DNA of 26,645 nt from Nitrospira sp. UBA5699 (GCA_002420105.1 DIHJ01000041.1:7355-33999), one strand, 5' to 3'. Positions 15,723 to 24,080 are shown, numbered from the stretch's first letter. Notes: a model not told the origin generated them from the letters alone. Translations and numbers: made by a program.

Positions 15723-18566
15723 AAACCGGTGCCCCCCGAAGGGTTGACGGCCGACCAACGCGCCGGTGATCGGCCGGTTCAGATAGAGGTTCCCGACATC
15801 GAACCGCCGGCGCGCCAGTTCCAGGTTCGCCGGACTCCGTGAATAGACTCCGCCGGTCAGGGCGTAGTCCGTCGCATTGGCCATTCGCAGCGCCTCGTCG
15901 AACGACGACGCTTTCATCACGGCCAGCACCGGTCCAAAGATCTCCTCCTGGGCGATGCGGGCCGACGGCGTGACGTCGGCAAAGACCGTCGGCCCGACGT
16001 ACCAGCCCGGTTGCCTCACCCGTCCCTCGACCAGCGCGCGCGCCTCCCGGCTCCCGATCTTCATGTATTCGAGAATCTTGGCGTGGGCCCGCTCATCGAT
16101 CACCGGACCGACCTGCGTGCCCGGCTCCTCCGGGTTTCCGACCCGCAGACTCAGGATCGCGTCCTTGAGCCGCTCCAGAAACAGCTCGTAGATCGAGGCA
16201 TGCACGATCGCCCGCGAGCAGGCCGAGCATTTCTGCCCGGAATAGCCGGTACAAGACGCGACGACGCCGGTGACGGCATCGTCGAGATCGGCCGTCTCGT
16301 CGACGATGATCGCATTCTTCCCCCCCATTTCCGCGATCACGCGCTTCACCATCCGCTGCCCGGCTCCCGGAACGGACGCCTCCTTCAATATGCCAAGACC
16401 GACTCCCTTCGAACCGGTAAAGGCGATCGTCGCCACCTGAGGATGCCGCACCAACGCCTGTCCGATCTCCGGTCCGCCCGGCAGATACGACAGCACCGCC
16501 TCCGGCACGCCGGCTTCGGCCATGATGCCGGCGAGCAGGTGGCCGACCAGCGGAGCGCGTTCGGAGGGCTTGAAGCAGACGGGATTGCCGGTCACCAGCG
16601 CCGCGGATACCATTCCGGTCGGGATTGCGAGCGGAAAGTTCCAGGGCGCGACCACCGCCGTCACTCCGCGCGGGCTCAGGAGGCGATGATTCAATTCGCC
16701 CGGTTCGGCACCCAACCGCTTGGCCGGAGCCGTCCGCAGCCATTGCCCGGCATAGAATTCCAGAAAATCGATCGCCTCGGCGATATCGGCATCGGCCTCC
16801 CGCCAGGGCTTGCCGCATTCCAGCACTTCCCAGGCGGCGAGCATCTCCCGCCGTTGACGCATCAACGAGGCGGCCGCCCGCATGACCGCGACCCGACGTT
16901 CGTCCGGGGTCTCGCGCCAGGCCTGCCCGGCTTCCACGGCCCGGGCCACGGCGCGCTCGACATCCGGAAGAGCGGCGCCCTGAACAAGGCCCACCACTTC
17001 GTCAGGACGGGCGGGATTGCGCGATGTCAGCAGCGGTCCGGAGAGAGCGAGATTTCCGATGGGCGGCCATTGGCGGCTCAGCCGTCCTCTCGCATCGGCG
17101 ATCGCCTCCCTCATGGCCGCCCGAGCCTCCGCTCGCGAGAAGTCGCGCACCGGTTCATTCCGGAAGGCGCCCGCGTCCGCCGGAGACGACGAACCGTGAG
17201 CAGGGGAGGACACAACCGGAGGCGCCAGCAACGCCCTCAGGGGTTGCGATTCCACATATTCCTTTCGCAGAAACGATTCGTTCGACGTATTTTCCAGCAA
17301 CCGCCGGACGAGATAGGCCATGCCGGGCAGCAGATCGCCGACCGGGGTGTAGAGTCGCAGCCGGCGTCCGCGCTTCGCGACCGCCTGTTGAAACGGTTCC
17401 GCCATACCGAAGATCATTTGATATTCCCAGGTCTCCGGCGACAGACCCCGTTGCTCCGCCACGGCTTCGATATAGGCGAGCGTTCTCAAATTGTGGGTTC
17501 CGAAGGCGGGGCGAACGACCGAGGCCTCCGCGAGCAGCCGTTGCACCAGCCCCTCATAATTGACATCCGTCTCCGCCTTCTCTTCAAACAGCGGCACAGG
17601 CCACCCGCGCTGGCGGTAGCGAATCGTGTCGGAATCCCAATAGGCGCCCTTTACCAGCCTGATCGTGATGGGGGCCCCCCGTTCGCGGACCCAGGCGATC
17701 ACGGCGTCGATGTCGCGGGCGGTCGCCCGGTGGTACGCCTGCATCGCGAGACCCGCGTGCGGGAAGGAGCGGTAGGCGGGCTCCGAAAAGAGTTTCGTAA
17801 AGATGTGGATCAGCAGGTCTTTGGTCTCCGCCTGCTCCATGTCGAAAATCAGCGAGGCCGACGATTGCATCGCCGCATCGACGAGCGGTCTGAGCCTCGC
17901 CGCGACCGACTCGAAGCTGCCTTCCGGATCGATCGGATCCAGGTGAGGGGAGAGGGCCGAGACTTTCAACGAGAGTTGAACGCGCGGGATGGGACCGAGA
18001 TGGTCCCGCTCAAGAGGCGACCCGGGCGGCCAGGACGCGGCCGCCCGGGTCAGCGCCTGCAAAGCCTGGAGGCAGCGGTCCCGATACCGGTCCGCTTCAC
18101 GGTCACTGATCGTCGCTTCGCCGAGCAGATCCACCGACCAGGCCCTGCCGCTCTTCCAGAGATCGCCCAACACGGGGGCCGCGTCGTCGACCGTCTCGCC
18201 GGCGATGAACATGCGCGCCATCTCCTCGACCTGCGAGCGAATCGTGTGCCCGCTCAGGCGGGCCCCGATCCCCGTCGCCGACAACGCCTTCAGTCCCCAA
18301 CGCAAACCGAAGATCTGGTCGCCCATCGGCCCGAAATATTCATCGGCCAATGCGACCAGCCGCCGGTCGTCGGCGACGGACGGCAGCATGTCGATGAAGC
18401 GGAACAGTTGGGTCTTGAAGGCGCCGTCGTGCATCGCCAGATTGATCGCCGCCTGAGACCACCACCGGCGTTCGAAGAGCGTAGGGGCGCGGCCTGCGGC
18501 GAGGCGGGCCAGTTCTTCACCGATCCGGGTGACGGCCGATTCGAGACCGGAAGTGGCGTGATCCAC
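15615..18566 (-). CDS. putA: Bifunctional proline dehydrogenase / L-glutamate gamma-semialdehyde dehydrogenase PutA
   Basis: Oxidises proline to glutamate with FAD and then NAD. The 983-residue protein matches the minimal PutA architecture (about 1000 residues): an N-terminal helical part, the FAD-binding proline dehydrogenase barrel (MIFGMAEPFQQAVAKRG, then YLVRRLLENTSNESF), then the aldehyde dehydrogenase with APWNFPLAIP, the IAEMGGKNA glutamate region and the catalytic cysteine in GQKCSACSR. The C-terminus DYLLQFVVARIVSEQTLRRGFAP is typical. There is no ribbon-helix-helix domain, so it should not repress its own gene. I chose GTG 18566 over GTG 18620 because the latter lies against a TATACT -10 box and upstream of the predicted transcript start, and GGGGAG precedes 18566. 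Confidence 0.94.
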   Translation of the reverse strand: MDHATSGLESAVTRIGEELARLAAGRAPTLFERRWWSQAAINLAMHDGAFKTQLFRFIDMLPSVADDRRLVALADEYFGPMGDQIFGLRWGLKALSATGIGARLSGHTIRSQVEEMARMFIAGETVDDAAPVLGDLWKSGRAWSVDLLGEATISDREADRYRDRCLQALQALTRAAASWPPGSPLERDHLGPIPRVQLSLKVSALSPHLDPIDPEGSFESVAARLRPLVDAAMQSSASLIFDMEQAETKDLLIHIFTKLFSEPAYRSFPHAGLAMQAYHRATARDIDAVIAWVRERGAPITIRLVKGAYWDSDTIRYRQRGWPVPLFEEKAETDVNYEGLVQRLLAEASVVRPAFGTHNLRTLAYIEAVAEQRGLSPETWEYQMIFGMAEPFQQAVAKRGRRLRLYTPVGDLLPGMAYLVRRLLENTSNESFLRKEYVESQPLRALLAPPVVSSPAHGSSSPADAGAFRNEPVRDFSRAEARAAMREAIADARGRLSRQWPPIGNLALSGPLLTSRNPARPDEVVGLVQGAALPDVERAVARAVEAGQAWRETPDERRVAVMRAAASLMRQRREMLAAWEVLECGKPWREADADIAEAIDFLEFYAGQWLRTAPAKRLGAEPGELNHRLLSPRGVTAVVAPWNFPLAIPTGMVSAALVTGNPVCFKPSERAPLVGHLLAGIMAEAGVPEAVLSYLPGGPEIGQALVRHPQVATIAFTGSKGVGLGILKEASVPGAGQRMVKRVIAEMGGKNAIIVDETADLDDAVTGVVASCTGYSGQKCSACSRAIVHASIYELFLERLKDAILSLRVGNPEEPGTQVGPVIDERAHAKILEYMKIGSREARALVEGRVRQPGWYVGPTVFADVTPSARIAQEEIFGPVLAVMKASSFDEALRMANATDYALTGGVYSRSPANLELARRRFDVGNLYLNRPITGALVGRQPFGGHRFSGVGMKAGGEDYLLQFVVARIVSEQTLRRGFAPAD

Positions 18567-18611
18567 GGCGGGTGGCGCTCCCCATGTCGGTATGCAGCTG
18601 GAATCGCTTCC

Positions 18612-18640
18612 AGTATACACCGCAACGTCCCGGTTGAAAA
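18612..18640 (-). promoter_or_regulatory. putA promoter
   Basis: On the minus strand TTTTCA (18640-18635) and TATACT (18617-18612) are separated by 17 bp. Transcription would start near 18605, about 39 bases before the GTG at 18566. Its -35 box overlaps the -35 of the divergent desaturase promoter. Confidence 0.55.
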
Positions 18641-18663
18641 TTTACCCCGCACTTCGATACTAT
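18634..18663 (+). promoter_or_regulatory. Promoter of the first desaturase gene
   Basis: TTGAAA at 18634-18639 and TACTAT at 18658-18663 are separated by 18 bp, pointing away from putA. Predicted start near 18670, with a 60-base leader carrying AAGGAG before the ATG at 18730. Confidence 0.5.
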
Positions 18664-18729
18664 CTGCTGCCTCCTTCGGTTCCTCCGGCGATTCGCGGGA
18701 GCATGTCATGTCCTTTACAAGGAGTAGGA

Positions 18730-19581
18730 ATGGCCGACCAGTCCGCCGACCAACAGTTTTCTCTGCTCAACTTCATGCTGTTTTGCGCCGTGGGGGCCAC
18801 CACCGTCATCGGCATTCCTCTCTACGCCTACTTCATCGGATTCAGCCTCTTTGACTGGACTCTGTTCCTGGTGATGTATATCGTCACCGGGATGGGCATC
18901 ACGGTCGGCTATCACCGGTTGGTGGCCCATCAAAGTTTCGAATGTCGGAACTGGGTCAAGGCCTGCCTGCTGGTCATCGGAGGATGGGCGCTGCAGAATT
19001 CCGCCTTGCTCTGGTGCGCCGACCATATCCGTCACCATGCCAAAACCGATCAGGAGGAAGATCCGTACAACGTGACCAAGGGGTTTTGGCACAGCCACTG
19101 CGGCTGGCTCTTCTACGAAACCCCGCACCGCACGGAAAAGTATGAGATCCGTCTGCGCCGCGACCCGATCGTCCTTTGGCAGCACCGCTACTACTGGCCC
19201 ATCGTGCTGTCGGGCCTCCTGCTGCCCTGCCTGCTCGGACTGTGGCACGGAGGCGTGCAGGGAGCCGTCAGCGCGTTTCTGATGGGCGGACTGTTCCGCA
19301 TGTTCATGGTGCTGAATTCCACCTTCACGATCAATTCGCTCTGCCACATGGTCGGCTCGCAGCCGCACGGCACCCAGGACAGCAGCCGCGACAGTTGGCT
19401 GATCTCCTTCATCAGCTTCGGCGAGGGCTACCACAACTATCATCACACCTATGCCCGCGACTTCCGGAACGGCCCGAAGTGGTACAATTTCGATCCGTCG
19501 AAGTGGATCATTTACACGCTCTCGCTTCTGGGGCTGGCCAGCAATCTGCGCCGGCTTGACCCGACCGTGTCCGCCGAATAG
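18730..19581 (+). CDS. Membrane fatty acid desaturase (copy 1)
   Basis: Di-iron integral-membrane desaturase of the acyl-CoA/acyl-lipid delta-9 family, 283 residues. The three histidine boxes are visible: HRLVAH at 62-67, HIRHH at 99-103 and HNYHH at 235-239, with a further conserved histidine in NSLCHMVG. Hydrophobic segments near residues 15-35, 40-58, 76-95 and 160-205 fit the usual membrane topology. AAGGAGTAGGA precedes the ATG; the in-frame reading upstream has no ribosome binding site. It aligns without gaps to the next gene. It would introduce a double bond into membrane fatty acids; position and substrate are not readable from sequence. Confidence 0.92.
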   Translation: MADQSADQQFSLLNFMLFCAVGATTVIGIPLYAYFIGFSLFDWTLFLVMYIVTGMGITVGYHRLVAHQSFECRNWVKACLLVIGGWALQNSALLWCADHIRHHAKTDQEEDPYNVTKGFWHSHCGWLFYETPHRTEKYEIRLRRDPIVLWQHRYYWPIVLSGLLLPCLLGLWHGGVQGAVSAFLMGGLFRMFMVLNSTFTINSLCHMVGSQPHGTQDSSRDSWLISFISFGEGYHNYHHTYARDFRNGPKWYNFDPSKWIIYTLSLLGLASNLRRLDPTVSAE

Positions 19582-19624
19582 CCGGTTACGCTCCGATTCG
19601 CTCAGGCCGGCGGCAATGATTTTC

Positions 19625-19653
19625 TTGATATTATTCCTCTAGTTCGGTATGCT
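19625..19653 (+). promoter_or_regulatory. Candidate promoter of the second desaturase gene
   Basis: TTGATA at 19625-19630 and TATGCT at 19648-19653 are separated by 17 bp in the 144-base gap between the two desaturase genes. It implies that copy 2 can be expressed independently of copy 1. Confidence 0.5.
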
Positions 19654-19725
19654 TGAGTCCGTACGACTTCCCGTTCCCATCCAGATCGCGTGAAGTCACT
19701 TTTCCACCCATAAGAGAGCGTGGGC

Positions 19726-20577
19726 ATGCCGGACGCTGTGGGAACTTCCCCGTTTGCCTATAAGACCTTCATCCTGTTTTCCCTGGTCGTCGCGGTGACC
19801 CTGATCGGGACTCCGTTGTTCGGATTTCTCTACGGCTACACGTTGTTCGATTGGGTCCTGTTCGGGATTCTCTACGTCTTTACCGGAATGGGGATCACGG
19901 TCGGCTATCACCGGTTGATCTCGCATCGCAGCTTCGAATGCCACCCCTGGGTGAAGGCCGTGCTTCTGATCGCCGGGGGCTGGGCGTTGCAAAACTCCGC
20001 GCTCCGCTGGTGCTCCGACCATATCCGCCATCATGCCCGTACGGACCAGGAAGAAGATCCCTACAACGCCCGAAAGGGCTTCTGGCACAGCCACTGCGGC
20101 TGGCTCTTCCATAACACGCCGCACCGCACCGAAAACTACGAGCGCCAGCTGCGGAAAGATCCGATGATCATGTGGCAGCACCGGAACTATCACGCCATCG
20201 TGATTTCCGGCCTGGCCTTTCCATTCGTCCTCGGCTTCCTGCACGGCGGATTCATGAGCGGCATCGGGTGCTTTTTCCTCGCCGGGATGTTCCGCATGTT
20301 CATGGTGCTCAACTCGACCTTCGCGATCAATTCCCTCTGCCACATGGTCGGTTCGCAGCCCCACGGCACCCGGGACAGCAGCCGCGACAGCTGGCTGATT
20401 TCGCTGGTGAGCTTCGGGGAGGGCTATCACAACTACCACCATACCTACGCGCGCGATTACCGCAACGGTCCGGAGTGGTATCACTTCGATCCGTCGAAGT
20501 GGATCATCTACACCCTGTCCCTGTTCGGCCTGGCCACGAATCTTCGCCGCCTCGATCCGACCGTCTTTTCGGAATAA
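19726..20577 (+). CDS. Membrane fatty acid desaturase (copy 2)
   Basis: Second member of the tandem pair, also 283 residues, aligning to copy 1 without a gap and, by eye, about two thirds identical. Histidine boxes HRLISH (62-67), HIRHH (99-103) and HNYHH (235-239) are at the same positions, so it should be active. The differences cluster in the N-terminal membrane segments and around residues 160-200, where the acyl chain or chain-length determinants may lie (inference). ATG 19726 is preceded by AAGAGAG; an in-frame GTG two codons earlier is possible. It has its own candidate promoter. Confidence 0.92.
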   Translation: MPDAVGTSPFAYKTFILFSLVVAVTLIGTPLFGFLYGYTLFDWVLFGILYVFTGMGITVGYHRLISHRSFECHPWVKAVLLIAGGWALQNSALRWCSDHIRHHARTDQEEDPYNARKGFWHSHCGWLFHNTPHRTENYERQLRKDPMIMWQHRNYHAIVISGLAFPFVLGFLHGGFMSGIGCFFLAGMFRMFMVLNSTFAINSLCHMVGSQPHGTRDSSRDSWLISLVSFGEGYHNYHHTYARDYRNGPEWYHFDPSKWIIYTLSLFGLATNLRRLDPTVFSE

Positions 20578-20724
20578 CGCCCGTCACGCTGCCCCGGTCG
20601 AGCTATGCCGGCCTGGCCCAACCGACCCATTTTCTTTCTCCTCCTCCATCGCTTATGATGCGGGAAGCACTACCGCGGACGCCCCGTCTTGCCGATGCCG
20701 GTGTCCGCAGAGGAGGAAGACTCC

Positions 20725-21600
20725 ATGGCTGACGAACATACCCATACAGGGCCGCAGGGCCAGGCGCGAGAAAACCTCATCCCGGGGGTCACGCACGTGA
20801 TTGCGATCAGCAGCGGGAAGGGCGGGGTCGGCAAATCGACCGTCGCTGCAAACCTGGCCTGCGCACTCGCATTGACGGGTGCCAGGGTCGGGCTTCTGGA
20901 CGCCGATCTCTACGGCCCGAACATCCCCATGATGATGGGGAGCACGGCCGGCCCCGAACAAAAGGACGGCAAGATCGTGCCGGTCGAGAACCACGGCGTG
21001 AAACTCATCTCGATGGCCTTTCTCGTGCCGGAAGACACGCCGCTGGTCTGGCGCGGCCCGATGGTCCATCAGTACCTGCAGGCGTTCTTTCGCGACGTGC
21101 TGTGGGGCGAGCTGGACTATCTGCTGCTCGATCTGCCCCCCGGCACCGGGGACGTGCAGCTGTCCATCTCGCAGATGGTGCCGCTGGCCGGCGCCATCAC
21201 CGTGACGACCCCGCAGGAAGTCGCGCTCTACGACGTCCGCAAAGGAATCGCCATGTTCCAGAAAGTGAACGTGCCGCTCCTCGGCATCATCGAAAACATG
21301 AGTTTCTTCGTCTGCGGCCACTGCGGCGAGCGCACGGACATTTTCTCCCATGGAGGAGGGGAGCGGGCCGCCGAGAAACTGGGCGTGCCGTTTCTCGGGA
21401 GCATCCCCATCGATCCCGCCATCCGGGACGGGGGCGACACCGGACACCCGATCGTCGTCGCCGATCCGGCCTCCCCGCAGGCGGCGGCCTTCCGCAACAT
21501 TGCGCAAAAACTGATCGCGACGTTGGGCGGGTCGGGGAAGGGCGGCGCGTCGATCGACAGCCTTCTCAAGAAGATCAAGCAGCCGTTTACCAATCACTGA
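20725..21600 (+). CDS. Mrp/ApbC-family iron-sulfur cluster carrier ATPase
   Basis: P-loop NTPase of the Mrp/NBP35 family that binds and delivers [4Fe-4S] clusters. The deviant Walker A KGGVGKST is at residues 32-39, followed by DADLYGPNIPMMMG, LDLPPGTGDVQLS and IENMSFF. The cluster-bridging CxxC is Cys197 and Cys200 in FFVCGHCGE. The 291-residue protein lacks the N-terminal MIP18/DUF59 domain found in many bacterial Mrp proteins. GAGGAGG is well spaced from ATG 20725. It heads a run with a Rieske protein, two unknown proteins and LipA, all plausible iron-sulfur clients or helpers. Confidence 0.9.
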   Translation: MADEHTHTGPQGQARENLIPGVTHVIAISSGKGGVGKSTVAANLACALALTGARVGLLDADLYGPNIPMMMGSTAGPEQKDGKIVPVENHGVKLISMAFLVPEDTPLVWRGPMVHQYLQAFFRDVLWGELDYLLLDLPPGTGDVQLSISQMVPLAGAITVTTPQEVALYDVRKGIAMFQKVNVPLLGIIENMSFFVCGHCGERTDIFSHGGGERAAEKLGVPFLGSIPIDPAIRDGGDTGHPIVVADPASPQAAAFRNIAQKLIATLGGSGKGGASIDSLLKKIKQPFTNH

Positions 21601-21630
21601 TCGGGCATTTATCACGGCGGAGGAACGACA

Positions 21631-21936
21631 ATGGCGGATTTCGTACGGGTCGCGGGAACCGCGGAGGTCAAGCCGGGCCATGGCATCGTAGCGGAGGTGA
21701 AGGGAAAGACTCTGGCGGTTTTCAACGTGGACGGCACATTTCATGTCATCGACAACACCTGCGTCCATCGCGGCGGGCCGCTCGGCGAAGGGGAAGTCGA
21801 AGGCCGGGTCGTCACCTGTCCCTGGCACGGCTGGCAGTTCAACCTGATGACAGGGGAATGTCTGAAGAACCCGTCGGCCAAGGTCGAGGTGTACGAGGTC
21901 AAGGTCGACGGCGCGGATGTGAAGGTGTTGCTCTAA
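21631..21936 (+). CDS. Rieske [2Fe-2S] ferredoxin
   Basis: A 101-residue soluble Rieske protein with ligands Cys44, His46, Cys63 and His66 in CVHRGG and CPWHGW (C-x-H-x16-C-x2-H). It resembles the ferredoxin components of dioxygenases and NirD-type small subunits, having no signal peptide and no membrane anchor, so it is a cytoplasmic electron carrier. GGAGGAAC precedes the ATG. It follows the Mrp-type gene by 30 bases. No oxygenase or nitrite reductase gene adjoins it, so its partner is unknown. Confidence 0.93.
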   Translation: MADFVRVAGTAEVKPGHGIVAEVKGKTLAVFNVDGTFHVIDNTCVHRGGPLGEGEVEGRVVTCPWHGWQFNLMTGECLKNPSAKVEVYEVKVDGADVKVLL

Positions 21937-21963
21937 CGCGGTCACGGGAAAGGAGCCTCGACG

Positions 21964-22329
21964 ATGGCGACTTCTGCACAGGACCAGATCGAGATTGCCG
22001 CCGCGCTCGTGCGCCTCTATGTCTTTCTGACCCAATATCTCGATCGCTGTTTTGACGAGGCGGCGCGCAAGAGCTACCCGGATGCGGACCTCCAGGCGCA
22101 TCTCGCCGACACCAGGCGGCAACTCATGGACATTCTTTCGGTCAACCCCGTCGTGAAGAAGAAACTCACGGAGGAATGCGATCGCATTCTGTCGCTCGGC
22201 GCGGCCTGTCTCAAAAGCGGGACCGCCGATGCCGGGATGCGCCAGACGATTCAGGCGGAGCGGGGCGTGCTCAAACACAAAACCGTCGCCTTGAGCGATC
22301 TGGTGGCCGTCTTTCGAGCCCTTGAATGA
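21964..22329 (+). CDS. Unknown protein, predicted all-helical, 121 residues
   Basis: I do not recognise the family. The protein is soluble, without signal peptide or membrane segment, and reads as amphipathic helices: VRLYVFLTQYLDRCFDEAAR, LADTRRQLMDILSVN, KKLTEECDRILSLGAACLKSG and a C-terminal helix. It has three scattered cysteines, at about 29, 72 and 82, with no CxxC. GGAAAGGAG stands 8-10 bases before the ATG, and codon use matches the neighbours, so it is a real gene. The location between the Rieske gene and lipA, with close spacing, suggests co-expression with them. Confidence 0.75.
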   Translation: MATSAQDQIEIAAALVRLYVFLTQYLDRCFDEAARKSYPDADLQAHLADTRRQLMDILSVNPVVKKKLTEECDRILSLGAACLKSGTADAGMRQTIQAERGVLKHKTVALSDLVAVFRALE

Positions 22330-22332
22330 TCG

Positions 22333-22698
22333 ATGGAGCCGAAGGGTCTCGACAGGCATCAACTGGCCGGCCTCGACGATCGAGAGCGGGGATTCAGCCG
22401 GCCGGTCGAGTTCGAACAAGCAGGGGAACAGTTCCGGGCCGTTCTGCGCTATGAATCGGTCCGGGTGGCCACCGACCCGCATCCGACTCAGGACCTTGCG
22501 CTGCGCATCCTGATCCGGACGTTGCAGGCCAGGGGGTACCGGCAGCTCAAGACCCAGATGAGCTTCCGGAACGGTCTGTACCTCGGCTCGCAGGAACTCT
22601 GGATCGAGTATTCCGACCCCCCGCAGCCGGAATCGGAATCATCCGGCTGGCTGGCGCGATTGAAGCGATGGTTCCAGCCGCAACCGGGGCGAGACTAA
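22333..22698 (+). CDS. Unknown protein, 121 residues, upstream of lipA
   Basis: I do not recognise the family. It begins three bases after the previous stop and ends four bases before lipA. The middle part (residues 35-92) alternates predicted strands and helix: FRAVLRYESVRVAT, DLALRILIRTLQARGYRQLKT and GLYLGSQELWIEYS, a compact alpha/beta fold. A Pro/Glu-rich linker and a short basic, Trp-rich end (WLARLKRWFQ) follow, which might contact a membrane or partner (inference). There are no cysteines. The ATG has no clear Shine-Dalgarno and probably depends on coupling. Confidence 0.72.
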   Translation: MEPKGLDRHQLAGLDDRERGFSRPVEFEQAGEQFRAVLRYESVRVATDPHPTQDLALRILIRTLQARGYRQLKTQMSFRNGLYLGSQELWIEYSDPPQPESESSGWLARLKRWFQPQPGRD

Positions 22699-22702
22699 TC
22701 CC

Positions 22703-23593
22703 ATGACCTTCATCCCTCTCGACCAGGTTCGTCCCGCTGTCCCGGCCCCTCCACGACGTCTCCCTGCCTGGTTCAAAGTCGAAGCCAGGACCGGTCCGGA
22801 CTATCTGGACATCAAGCGGATCATGGACCGTCTCAAACTCCACACCATCTGCGAAGAAGCCCGTTGTCCGAACCGGTGGGAATGCTGGAACGCCCGCACC
22901 GCCACGTTTCTGATCCTGGGCGATATCTGCACAAGGCGCTGCCATTACTGTTCAGTGGCGACCGGCCGGCCGCCGTCGGTGGATCACGAGGAGCCGCGGC
23001 GCGTGGCCGAGGCGGTACAGGCATTGGGCCTGCGTCATGCGGTCATCACCTCGGTCAATCGGGACGAACTGGCCGACGGCGGCGCAGCGGTGTTCGCCGA
23101 CACGATCCGGCAGACGCGCCGGATCAGTCCGGGCTGCACGATCGAAGTTCTGATTCCGGATTTCGAGGGGAACGGGGAGGCGCTGGCGACCGTCTGCGCC
23201 GAGCAACCGGAGATTCTGAATCACAACATCGAGACCGTCCGGCGGCTCTTCCCGGCGCTCAGACCGCAAGGGAAGTATCAGCGATCCATCGAACTGCTCG
23301 CCCGGGCCAAACGAATGGGCATGACCACAAAATCGGGCTTGATCCTCGGGATGGGGGAGACGCTTGACGAAGCGCGCGAGGTCATGCGCGACCTGCGCGC
23401 CGTCGGATGCGACATTCTGACCGTCGGGCAATATCTGCAACCGACAAGAGACCATCTCCCGGTCGCCCGCTTTTACGAGCCCGCCGAATTCGCCGCGCTC
23501 AAGGACGAGGGCCTCGCGATGGGATTCCTCCACGTGGAATCCGGGCCGCTCGTCCGCAGTTCCTACCACGCCGAACGGCAGATCCAGCCCTAG
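22703..23593 (+). CDS. lipA: Lipoyl synthase
   Basis: Radical SAM enzyme inserting two sulfurs into octanoyl groups on lipoate-dependent proteins. The auxiliary cluster motif has Cys50, Cys55 and Cys61 (CEEARCPNRWEC), the radical SAM cluster Cys76, Cys80 and Cys83 (CTRRCHYC), and the conserved serine region SSYHAE is near the C-terminus. All known ligands are present and the 296-residue length is normal. It needs iron-sulfur repair or supply, which fits the Mrp-type gene at the head of the run. lipB is not next to it. Confidence 0.96.
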   Translation: MTFIPLDQVRPAVPAPPRRLPAWFKVEARTGPDYLDIKRIMDRLKLHTICEEARCPNRWECWNARTATFLILGDICTRRCHYCSVATGRPPSVDHEEPRRVAEAVQALGLRHAVITSVNRDELADGGAAVFADTIRQTRRISPGCTIEVLIPDFEGNGEALATVCAEQPEILNHNIETVRRLFPALRPQGKYQRSIELLARAKRMGMTTKSGLILGMGETLDEAREVMRDLRAVGCDILTVGQYLQPTRDHLPVARFYEPAEFAALKDEGLAMGFLHVESGPLVRSSYHAERQIQP

Positions 23594-23640
23594 CCTGAGG
23601 ACCGCAGGCGCCGGACGGCCGGAGAAATATCTCTGTTTAT

Positions 23641-23669
23641 TTGACGGACCTCACCTCTGGGCGTAGCCT
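23641..23669 (+). promoter_or_regulatory. Candidate promoter for the small secreted protein
   Basis: TTGACG at 23641-23646 and TAGCCT at 23664-23669 are separated by 17 bp. The leader of about 60 bases contains a perfect hairpin, GGCCGC (23693-23698) with GCGGCC (23706-23711), and CAGGAGGT before the ATG. Confidence 0.4.
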
Positions 23670-23735
23670 CGATCATTACGTAGAGATGCGATGGCCGCAC
23701 ATTCGGCGGCCGCGCTCACCCCACAGGAGGTCTCC

Positions 23736-23984
23736 ATGAAGATCTTACTCTTGCCGGTGATCCTCGCCTCAACCGTACTCTTCACCTTCGCCGTGCCGGC
23801 GTACGCCGGCTGGGGAATCTGGCAGACCAACAGCGGCCAGTGCGCGCTGTTCGAAGACGGCAAGAAAAAAGGGCCGGAGTACGTCAAGCAGGTTGAACAG
23901 ACGCATCCCACCTACAAGGACGCGCTCATGCGTCTGCAGCAGCTCTTCAAAGAAAAGTCCTGCAGCCCGAAACCGGCAAGCTGA
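23736..23984 (+). CDS. Small secreted protein of unknown function
   Basis: An 82-residue protein with a clear signal peptide: MK start, hydrophobic core over residues 3-19 and cleavage after AYA at about residue 24. The mature part of about 58 residues has WGIWQTNSGQCALFEDGKKKG, a central charged segment with YVKQVEQTHP, a helix and two cysteines (SGQC and KSC) that could form one disulfide in the periplasm. GGAGG at 23726-23730 sets the start and excludes an upstream in-frame ATG at 23691. It has its own candidate promoter. I know no family; the function is open. Confidence 0.75.
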   Translation: MKILLLPVILASTVLFTFAVPAYAGWGIWQTNSGQCALFEDGKKKGPEYVKQVEQTHPTYKDALMRLQQLFKEKSCSPKPAS

Positions 23985-24080
23985 CATCCGCAGCACCGCC
24001 GGCTCCCGCTCCGGCGACGGCTTCCGGTTTCATCCCGCACCCCCGCCGCCGCCGGAGCCCCCGAGTGGGCTCGCGTTATC

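Noticed and set aside
18567..18620. GTG 18620 as the putA start
   Set aside because: It directly abuts the TATACT -10 box, so it would lie upstream of the predicted transcript start near 18605.
16011..18854. A 947-codon open frame on the plus strand opposite putA
   Set aside because: It is fully antisense to a well-conserved PutA. Its translation is Arg/Pro/Gly-rich without any domain, as expected for the reverse frame of a GC-rich gene, and no ribosome binding site leads it.
20654..20659. TATGAT as the -10 of a promoter for the Mrp-type gene
   Set aside because: The hexamer is good, but no acceptable -35 stands 16-18 bp upstream, and it lacks an extended -10 TG.
23997..24016. CGCCGG/CCGGCG hairpin as a terminator of the small secreted gene
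   Set aside because: The stem is only six pairs and no T tract follows, so it is not better than chance in GC-rich DNA.
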